This document shows, piece by piece, positions 7,205 through 13,560 of a stretch of DNA of 17,209 nt. The position numbers were made by a program, and so were the translations under genes. Source of the stretch: Chryseobacterium gleum (GTDB lineage Bacteria > Bacteroidota > Bacteroidia > Flavobacteriales_D > Sanyastnellaceae). Each line of letters begins with the position of its first letter. Within the stretch, counting starts at the first letter, position 1. The stretch spans positions 1 to 17,209 of the forward strand of contig CAMCYM010000008.1 in assembly GCA_945883885.1 (NCBI GenBank), written 5' to 3'. Below the pieces are notes generated by a model, which saw nothing but the letters and a program-made list of their open reading frames with translations, ran no database searches and had not been told where the DNA came from.

Positions 7205-8428
7205 ATGGCGGGGTGGTCCGCACTTTCTGGCCGCAAGGTCCTTCTCGGGATTTCCGGCAGCATCGCGGCCTACAAAGCAGCTGTGCTCGCGCGCGAATTG
7301 ATGCGGCGGGGAGCGGAAGTGCGGGTGGTCATGACCTCCGCGTCGACGGAATTCATCACGCCTTTGACCCTTGCGACCCTGACGGGCCACCGGGTGTACA
7401 GCGAATTCACGGAACATGTACACGAGGGGACATGGACGAACCACGTAGAGCTGGGCCTGTGGGGCGATGTATTCTTAGTAGCACCTTGCACGGCAGAAAC
7501 AGCCGCTGCGTTCGCACACGGTTCGTGTGACAACTTGCTGCAAGCCGTGTTCCTGAGCAGCCGGTGCCCGGTGGTGATTGCCCCGGCCATGGATTTGGAC
7601 ATGTACGCGCATCCGGCCACGGGCTCGAACCTCGCCCTCCTCGCCTCCCGCGGGGTCCAGGTGCTCGAACCCGCATCCGGACCGCTCGCCAGTGGGCTGG
7701 ACGGGAAAGGCCGCATGGTCGAACCGGAGGCCATCGCCGATGCCTTGGAAGCCCGCTTCAACTCCATGCTCCCGCTGCGGGGCCTGCGTGCCCTGCTCAC
7801 TGTAGGGCCCACACACGAACCGATCGACGCCGTGCGTTTCTTAGGAAACCGGAGTTCAGGAAAGATGGGATTTGCGCTGTGTGAAGCGTTGCGCGATGCC
7901 GGCGCAGAAGTCACCGCGGTGTGCGGGCCGGTGGCTGTGCCCGTTCCAGCGGGCCTCCACACCGTTGTGCATGTAGAAACGGCTGTCCAAATGCGCGATG
8001 CAGTCCTGGAGCGGTGCGCACAGGCCGACCTCTTCATCGGGGTCGCGGCCGTGGCTGACGTGCGTCCCGGCTTCTCCGTGTCGCACAAGTTGCGGCGGCA
8101 TGCGCTTCCTGCGTCGCTGGATTTGGTCCCCAATCCGGATGTGCTGGCTGCGGTAGCGGCCGCCCGGCGGCCAGGACAGTGCATCGGCGGATTCGCGTTA
8201 GACTCCGGCAGAAGCTTCGACATGGGATGGGAGAAGTTGCACGCAAAAGGGCTCGACTTCATCGTCTACAACACCACCGCGGACGACGGCGGTGCACTAG
8301 GCGCCGACGCCAGTGAATTGACCCTCCTGACCCCGGACGGGAATTCACATACCTTTACCCTGCGGGCGAAACAGGAGGCGGCAAATGCCCTCGTATCCCA
8401 CCTGATTTCGCTGCTACCACCACGATGA
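7205..8428 (+). CDS. coaBC: Bifunctional phosphopantothenoylcysteine decarboxylase / phosphopantothenate-cysteine ligase
   Basis: CoaBC joins cysteine to 4'-phosphopantothenate and decarboxylates the product to 4'-phosphopantetheine in coenzyme A synthesis. The 407-residue length is typical. The N-terminal flavoprotein domain (about 1-185) has GISGSIAAYK, catalytic-type His80 in HVELGLWGD, APAMDLDMY, and LASGLDGKGRM. The C-terminal ligase domain (about 190-400) has TVGPTHEPIDAVRFLGNRSS followed by GKMGFA, AAVADVRP, and a KLRR where many homologues have KIKK. The flap Cys of some CoaC enzymes is replaced by Ser163, which also occurs in related Bacteroidota sequences as I recall. It overlaps porD by ATGA at 8425-8428. 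Confidence 0.96.
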   Translation: MAGWSALSGRKVLLGISGSIAAYKAAVLARELMRRGAEVRVVMTSASTEFITPLTLATLTGHRVYSEFTEHVHEGTWTNHVELGLWGDVFLVAPCTAETAAAFAHGSCDNLLQAVFLSSRCPVVIAPAMDLDMYAHPATGSNLALLASRGVQVLEPASGPLASGLDGKGRMVEPEAIADALEARFNSMLPLRGLRALLTVGPTHEPIDAVRFLGNRSSGKMGFALCEALRDAGAEVTAVCGPVAVPVPAGLHTVVHVETAVQMRDAVLERCAQADLFIGVAAVADVRPGFSVSHKLRRHALPASLDLVPNPDVLAAVAAARRPGQCIGGFALDSGRSFDMGWEKLHAKGLDFIVYNTTADDGGALGADASELTLLTPDGNSHTFTLRAKQEAANALVSHLISLLPPR

Positions 8429-9318
8429 AGCACCTCGTCCTGCTCGCAACCTTCGCGCTGATCCACGTGGGCAGCTCTGCACAAGAGTTGAACTGCACGG
8501 TCAACGTCATCGCACCCCAGATTTCGAACCTCGAAGCGACCGTCGTCGAGTCTCTGGAATCGTCCATCCGGGAGTTCATCAACGGAAGGCGGTGGACGAA
8601 CGATGAGTTTCGCATGGAAGAACGCATCGAGTGCACGATGCAATTGACCATCACCGAAGCCGTCAATCCCACGAACTTCAAAGGGAACCTCCAGATTCAG
8701 AGCTCCCGCCCGGTGTACAACTCCGACTACAAGACCCCGATGTTCTTCGTCAACGACGGAGACTTTGAATTCGTGTGGGACGGCAGCTCCGTCATTCAGT
8801 TCATGCCGGATCAATTCCGGGACAACCTCAGCTCGGTGCTGGCTTTTTATGCCTACATGATCCTGGGCATGGATTACGACTCCATGGGATTAGAAGGTGG
8901 AACCGACCAGTTCTTGAAGGCGCAGACCATCGTGGCAAATGCCCAAAACGCACCCCAGGCCGGCTGGAAAGCTTCGCAATCCCAGCAAAACCGGTATTGG
9001 CTGGTGGAGAACATGTTGAGCCAAACCTTCCGCCCGGTGCGCAGCTGCCTCTACCACTACCACCGGCTCGGCATGGACCGGCTCTGCGAAGACGTGGACA
9101 AGGCCCGGATGACCATTGCGGATGCGCTCATCGAGATGCGCCAAACCCACCGCATCCGGCCCTCCTCCTACAACCTGCAGCTCTTTTTTCTGGCAAAATC
9201 CGACGAAATCCTGAAGGTGTTCGGTCCGGCACCTGAGCCAGAAAAGACGCGGTTGCTCCCGGTTCTCAAGCAGATGGACCCGGGCAACATCAGCAAGTAC
9301 GACAGCATCCTCGGCTGA
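8425..9318 (+). CDS. porD: Type IX secretion system protein PorD (DUF4835 family)
   Basis: This 297-residue exported protein has a signal peptide (MKHLVLLATFALIHVGSSAQ, cleaved near residue 19) followed by the DUF4835/PorD pattern: QELNCTV, FINGRRWTNDEF, Q-rich IQSSRPVYNSDYKTPMFFVN, LAFYAYMILGMDYDS, and the near C-terminal Y(N)LQLFFLAKSDE. PorD is required for type IX secretion in Porphyromonas, with an unresolved periplasmic or outer-membrane role. Length and motif order are normal for the family. It starts inside the coaBC stop and is followed by recN after two bases. The family is essentially confined to Bacteroidota, which supports the taxonomic call. Confidence 0.92.
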   Translation: MKHLVLLATFALIHVGSSAQELNCTVNVIAPQISNLEATVVESLESSIREFINGRRWTNDEFRMEERIECTMQLTITEAVNPTNFKGNLQIQSSRPVYNSDYKTPMFFVNDGDFEFVWDGSSVIQFMPDQFRDNLSSVLAFYAYMILGMDYDSMGLEGGTDQFLKAQTIVANAQNAPQAGWKASQSQQNRYWLVENMLSQTFRPVRSCLYHYHRLGMDRLCEDVDKARMTIADALIEMRQTHRIRPSSYNLQLFFLAKSDEILKVFGPAPEPEKTRLLPVLKQMDPGNISKYDSILG

Positions 9319-9320
9319 AG

Positions 9321-10976
9321 ATGTTGCAGCGGCTTTCCATTTCGAACTTCGCTCTGCTCGAAGCGGTCCACCTGGAGTTGCATCCGGGCATGACCGCTTT
9401 GACGGGGGAAACGGGATCGGGCAAATCGATCTTGCTCGGCGCCTTGGGACTCGCCTTGGGAGACCGGGCAGACGCGACCGTGATTCGAGCGGGTGCTGCA
9501 CGGTGCACGGTGGAGGCCGAGTTTGAAGTTCAACCGCACGCAGATTGGCTTGAGCAGCGGGGATTCGAGTCCACGGGTGGGTTGATTTTGCGGCGAGAAA
9601 TCGCGGCCGCAGGGCGCTCCCGTGCCTTCATCAACGACACTCCGTGCAGCGTAGCGGATCTCAAAGAGCTCGGATTGCGGTGCGTGGACCTGCATGGGCA
9701 GGATGAGACCCGTGCGCTCGCGGAACGGTCTACGCGTCTGCGGTTGCTCGACCGCTGTGCTGACCAGGCCCCCATCGTCCACGCGTACCGGACTGCGTTC
9801 GTGCACTGGAAAGCCTGCGAGGCAGCCCTCGAGCGCGCCGCAGCCGAAGCCTCTGCTCCGCTGGCGGATGTGGATTACCTCACGTACCAGCTGCAAGAAC
9901 TGGAGCGCCTGGACCTGGCGCACAATGACTTCGCGGCGTTGGAAGCGGAACGAGAAGTGCTGCTGCACGCCACGGAACACCGGACTGCGCTCTACGCTGC
10001 TGCGGCTGCGTTGGAGGGCGACGACCGTTCATCTGGAGGCCTCGATGCCCTTGCAGCCGCGGCGAAACTGCTCCAAAGTGCGACGACCACACCCGACACG
10101 GAAGAACTTGCCGCACGTCTGTCCTCGGTGCGCGTCGAGGTACTTGACATCGCCCGGTCCCTCGGCGGGCTGGCCGATGTAACCGAAGAGAATCCGGAAC
10201 GCCTGGCACATCTGGAGCATTGGATCGCTGAGTTTGAACGGTTGCGGACGAAGCACCGCTGTGCGGATGCAGGCGCCTTGCGTACGCACGAAGAATTCCT
10301 AGCAGCATCCTTGCTCGGAGTGGAAGACCGTGCAGCGGCCTGGGAGCGCGCCCAAGCGGAAGAACGCACGGCCTACGCGGCGATGCACGCTGCAGGAGAG
10401 GCACTTGCCACGTCGCGGCATGCTGCGGCACTGGCCCTCGTCGCGCAGACCCGGGAGCACCTCGCGGGATTGAAGCTGGGAGACGCTGCTCTGGAATTCG
10501 TCTTTGCCCCCATGAAGTCGCCGGATGCGCTGGGGACCGAAGACGTGGAAGTGCTCTTTTCCGCAAATGCAGGAACGGCTCCCCTCCCACTGACTGCTGT
10601 GGCTTCTGGAGGCGAACGGAGCCGGTTGATGCTTGCCTTGAAGGCTGCCACCGGAGCATTCGCCTTGGCACCGACCATTGTGCTGGACGAAATCGACACC
10701 GGGGTTTCAGGAGATGTGGCTGCGCGGATGGCCGCCTTGATGCGCGGCATGTCGCAGCACCGCCAAGTCCTCGCCATTACCCATTTGCCCCAGGTGGCAA
10801 GTCGGGCGCCGCACCACCTCCTCGTCTTCAAAACTGCGGACGTTCCACCGGTGACGCAGGTTGTATCCCTCGCAGGAGCTCAGCGCGTCGAGGCCCTGGC
10901 TTCGATGCTCAGCGGGTCCCAAATCACCGCCGCGTCCCTCGCGAACGCCGAAGCCTTGCTGGCGGAAGGCGCCTGA
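9321..10976 (+). CDS. recN: DNA repair protein RecN
   Basis: RecN is an SMC-like ATPase acting in recombinational repair of double-strand breaks. The 551-residue protein begins with LSISNFALLEAVHLEL and Walker A GETGSGKS (residues 29-36), has a long Ala/Glu-rich central region consistent with coiled coil, then the signature SGGERSRLMLALK (about 429-441), Walker B IVLDEIDTGVSGD (about 453-465) and the ITHLPQVAS switch-His motif. All ATPase motifs are intact. It is the last gene of the bamD cluster and ends 17 bases from the convergent TonB-receptor stop; no terminator hairpin is evident in that gap. Confidence 0.96.
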   Translation: MLQRLSISNFALLEAVHLELHPGMTALTGETGSGKSILLGALGLALGDRADATVIRAGAARCTVEAEFEVQPHADWLEQRGFESTGGLILRREIAAAGRSRAFINDTPCSVADLKELGLRCVDLHGQDETRALAERSTRLRLLDRCADQAPIVHAYRTAFVHWKACEAALERAAAEASAPLADVDYLTYQLQELERLDLAHNDFAALEAEREVLLHATEHRTALYAAAAALEGDDRSSGGLDALAAAAKLLQSATTTPDTEELAARLSSVRVEVLDIARSLGGLADVTEENPERLAHLEHWIAEFERLRTKHRCADAGALRTHEEFLAASLLGVEDRAAAWERAQAEERTAYAAMHAAGEALATSRHAAALALVAQTREHLAGLKLGDAALEFVFAPMKSPDALGTEDVEVLFSANAGTAPLPLTAVASGGERSRLMLALKAATGAFALAPTIVLDEIDTGVSGDVAARMAALMRGMSQHRQVLAITHLPQVASRAPHHLLVFKTADVPPVTQVVSLAGAQRVEALASMLSGSQITAASLANAEALLAEGA

Positions 10977-10993
10977 AGGGCGCGCAGGAAGGG

Positions 10994-13333
10994 TTAGAAC
11001 GACCAGTCCAAGCCCACCGTGGGGAGGAACGGGAGCTGATCGACACGCTCTCCGGTGACGCGGTTGATGTAGAAAACGTTGTTCCGGCTGTACACGTTCG
11101 TAATGCCCGCCGAGACCTCGAGGCTGCGCGCAGGACCAGGGACGCCTGCAGAGAAGTCAAAGGTTCGCCGCAGGTTGATGTCGAGGCGGTGGTAGGCCGG
11201 GAGGCGGCCTTCGTTGAGCGCACCGTACTGGATGGCGAGGTCCGGAGCGTTCGCAACGATGTAGTCCGAGGCGATGCCGCCGGTGAGGTTCGGGGGTTGG
11301 TAGTAGCCCTGGGTTTGGGTAAAGGGAAGGCCGCTTCCGATGTTCCAACGGGCGCTCACCCCGAATTTGCCTTCCTTGCCGAATCCTTGCGAAGCGACGA
11401 GGTTGATGTTGTGCTGCCGGTCGAACACCGGGTCGTACCAGCGGTCCCCGTCCCAGCGGTCCACGTTGCCGAGGCCGTACACGAGCCAGAGGTACGTGTA
11501 CTTCTCCTCGTACTCAAGGACGATGTCGGCGCCGCGAGCAAAACCCGATTCGATGATGTAGTCTTTGCGGAGCACCTCGGGCACGTCGGCGTGGTCTGCG
11601 TCGTCGGGGAAGAGCTTGTTGCGGTTCGGATTCGTGAGTTGGGAGAAGTTCTTGAGGTACGCTTCGACGTTGAGAGAGATCCGCTCCGTGACATCGAATT
11701 CGAAGCCGGCCACGAGGTGTTCTGCGGTTTGGAGCGAGTGGCGGACTTCCCGTACTTGCCCGTTCGGCGTCACAAAGTCGTTTTGCAGGTTCTGCGGACC
11801 GGCGAGAAAGCCGTAAAACAGGTTGACCACATCACGGTCCGAGTTCGATGCGATGACGTTTTGGGAATACAAACCCGCCGCTGCCTTCAACCGGAGCCGT
11901 TCTGTGGCCTTGTACTTGATGCCGATGCGCGGCTCCGGACGAAAGCGCGCAAGCGAGCTGTAGTACTGCATCCGCATGCTGGGGTTGATGATCCAGGGCC
12001 CCCGGTGGATGCGGTAGTCGATGTAGCCCCCGAACTCGGTAGTATTGTCTACCTGCTCCACGCCTACCCCGAGCAGGTTGAACGTGCGGAAATCCGTGCG
12101 CATGCCCACGACCTCGAGTCCGTATTGTACATCGTCTTCGCCCAGGACGTACTTGAAGTCCAGGCCGAAGTTGAACCCGTTGACCTTGCTGTACCGGTCT
12201 GCCAGCCCTTCTTCTGCGAGGAAGATGCGGTAATCGCTGGCCGAGAAGTGTCCATTCATGAGGACCGCAGAACCGGAAGGCACCACGGTGAAGTTGCCGC
12301 CTGCCCCGGTATTCGTCCAGTTGAGGTTGCTGAGTGCCTGGTAACTGACTTGGTCCGTGAAGCGGAAGCCGAACAGGTTGAACTTGCTCCCCCCTGCCCC
12401 GCCGAAACTGATCTTTGCGTAGGCGTCGGTGAAATCGAACGGAAGTCCCTTGCCGTCCCGGTTGACATAGTCGTAGAGGTAGGGCGAGGTCGCGGCGAGG
12501 TAGCTGTGCTTCAGCGAGAGGATGTACGAAATGCCGCCCCCCTTTTCGTTCAGACGTTTGAGGGGCCCTTCCAGCGTGAGTTTGGCCCCGAAGGGACTGG
12601 CCCCCACCTTGCCCGTGAACCGCTGCTTGTTGCCGTCGCGCGTCCGGATGTCCATGACGGACGAAATGCGGCCCCCGAATTTGCCGGAGAACGCACCGGT
12701 GTACACGTCGGCGTTCGCGATGACGTCGGAATCAAACACGCTGAAGAGGCCGATGCTGTGGAACGCGTTGTACACGATCATGCCGTCGAGCAGGACCTTG
12801 TTCTGGATGGGCGAGCCGCCGCGGATGTAGAGCTGACCGCCTTGGTCGCCGGTGCTCACGAAACCGGGCATGACCTGGAGGGCTTGGACCAGGTCCGGCT
12901 GGCCGCCGAAGCTGGGGATGCGCTTGAGGTCGGCGGGGCGGATGGTGGCGATGGAGAGGTTGACTTTCGTTTGGGCTTCCTGGCGGTCCGCCGTGATTTC
13001 CGCACTTCCCAACTCGATCACACGGGGAATCAATAGATAGTTCTTTGTCAACAACTTACCGGAAGCCAAATTGACTTCTTCTCGAACCTCTTCATGGCCC
13101 ATGGAGGCGACCACCAGCGTGTAGGTTCCGGCGGGAATTTGGCTCAAACTGAAATACCCTTCGATGTCCGAAACGGCCCCGTAGGTTGTGCCTTGCAGAG
13201 TCACATTTGCGAACATCACCGGCTCACCCGACCCTTTGTCGCGCAGAAACCCCTTGATCGTGGACTGGCCGATGGCGGCCCCGGACAGCACGGTCCCGAG
13301 CAGGACGGTGAGGAGAATGCGCATTCCTTGCAT
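10994..13333 (-). CDS. TonB-dependent outer membrane receptor with N-terminal carboxypeptidase-regulatory-like domain
   Basis: This 779-residue protein has a signal peptide (about 1-22, ending AAIGQ), a carboxypeptidase-regulatory-like beta domain (about 24-110, GSGEPVMFANVTLQGT, SDIEGYFSL, VVASMGHE), a plug domain (about 125-235, QLYIRGGSPIQNKVLLDGM, GAFSGKFGGRISSVMDIRTR) and a 22-strand-type barrel ending in aromatic DWSF. It imports an unknown ligand using TonB-ExbBD energy. No SusD-like partner is adjacent, so a polysaccharide-utilisation role is not supported; siderophore, cofactor or another ligand is possible. The start is ATG 13333, with a second ATG at 13324 as alternative. The open frame upstream of 13333 is non-coding shadow over the helicase tail. 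It ends with TAA. Confidence 0.93.
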   Translation of the reverse strand: MQGMRILLTVLLGTVLSGAAIGQSTIKGFLRDKGSGEPVMFANVTLQGTTYGAVSDIEGYFSLSQIPAGTYTLVVASMGHEEVREEVNLASGKLLTKNYLLIPRVIELGSAEITADRQEAQTKVNLSIATIRPADLKRIPSFGGQPDLVQALQVMPGFVSTGDQGGQLYIRGGSPIQNKVLLDGMIVYNAFHSIGLFSVFDSDVIANADVYTGAFSGKFGGRISSVMDIRTRDGNKQRFTGKVGASPFGAKLTLEGPLKRLNEKGGGISYILSLKHSYLAATSPYLYDYVNRDGKGLPFDFTDAYAKISFGGAGGSKFNLFGFRFTDQVSYQALSNLNWTNTGAGGNFTVVPSGSAVLMNGHFSASDYRIFLAEEGLADRYSKVNGFNFGLDFKYVLGEDDVQYGLEVVGMRTDFRTFNLLGVGVEQVDNTTEFGGYIDYRIHRGPWIINPSMRMQYYSSLARFRPEPRIGIKYKATERLRLKAAAGLYSQNVIASNSDRDVVNLFYGFLAGPQNLQNDFVTPNGQVREVRHSLQTAEHLVAGFEFDVTERISLNVEAYLKNFSQLTNPNRNKLFPDDADHADVPEVLRKDYIIESGFARGADIVLEYEEKYTYLWLVYGLGNVDRWDGDRWYDPVFDRQHNINLVASQGFGKEGKFGVSARWNIGSGLPFTQTQGYYQPPNLTGGIASDYIVANAPDLAIQYGALNEGRLPAYHRLDINLRRTFDFSAGVPGPARSLEVSAGITNVYSRNNVFYINRVTGERVDQLPFLPTVGLDWSF

Positions 13334-13340
13334 GGAACCG

Positions 13341-13371
13341 CGAAGGTAACGCCGCCGACTCACACCGCGAA
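13341..13371 (-). promoter_or_regulatory. Promoter of the TonB receptor gene
   Basis: On the minus strand TTCG (13371-13368), 19 bases, then TACCTTCG (13348-13341) matches the Bacteroidota -33/-7 layout with one mismatch in each box. The -7 box is the same octamer found before bamD. The ATG follows seven bases later (13333), implying a very short leader. The -33 box lies inside the last codons of the helicase frame. Confidence 0.5.
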
Positions 13372-13560
13372 CATCCGGCGGATCCGGTCTTCCATCCGCT
13401 CGGAGCTGAGCCGCTCCCGCAACCGGTCGATGGCCAGCGGGAACGACAGCGGCGTCGGGCCGGGCACCTCCCGGTAGATCCACGTCGAAGCCCGCAGTGC
13501 TTCGAGCGCCTCGAGCAGCCGGCCCCACTCGAACCGTTCCGCAAGGAGTTCATCGTACGC
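13360..13560 (-). pseudogene. In-frame C-terminal remainder of the DEXH helicase, beyond a TAG codon
   Basis: Directly after the TAG at 13563-13561, the same frame stays open for 66 codons and ends with TGA at 13362-13360. The translation begins AYDELLAERFEWGRLLEAL, continues through TWIYREVPGPTPLSFPLAID, and ends LSSERMEDRIRRMFAV. This is the C-terminus I expect for ligase-associated DEXH helicases, where a NLLLxQAY-type segment leads into TPFAFPLLVDRLRE-type and a final RI-RRM sequence. No frameshift or second stop has accumulated, so the stop is recent, read through, or an error. As read normally this segment is untranslated. Confidence 0.8.

Noticed and set aside
7685..7715. Missing flap cysteine in the CoaC domain (Ser163)
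   Set aside because: A LASG-type sequence is usual in related Bacteroidota enzymes, as far as I recall, so it is not evidence of inactivation.
11189..13036. Long open frame on the + strand opposite the TonB receptor
   Set aside because: Low-complexity, Val/Glu/Arg-rich translation without family features; it mirrors the receptor's codon structure in GC-rich DNA.
13334..13528. Upstream in-frame extension of the TonB receptor
   Set aside because: It would precede the signal peptide, covers the promoter, and overlaps the helicase tail in another frame.
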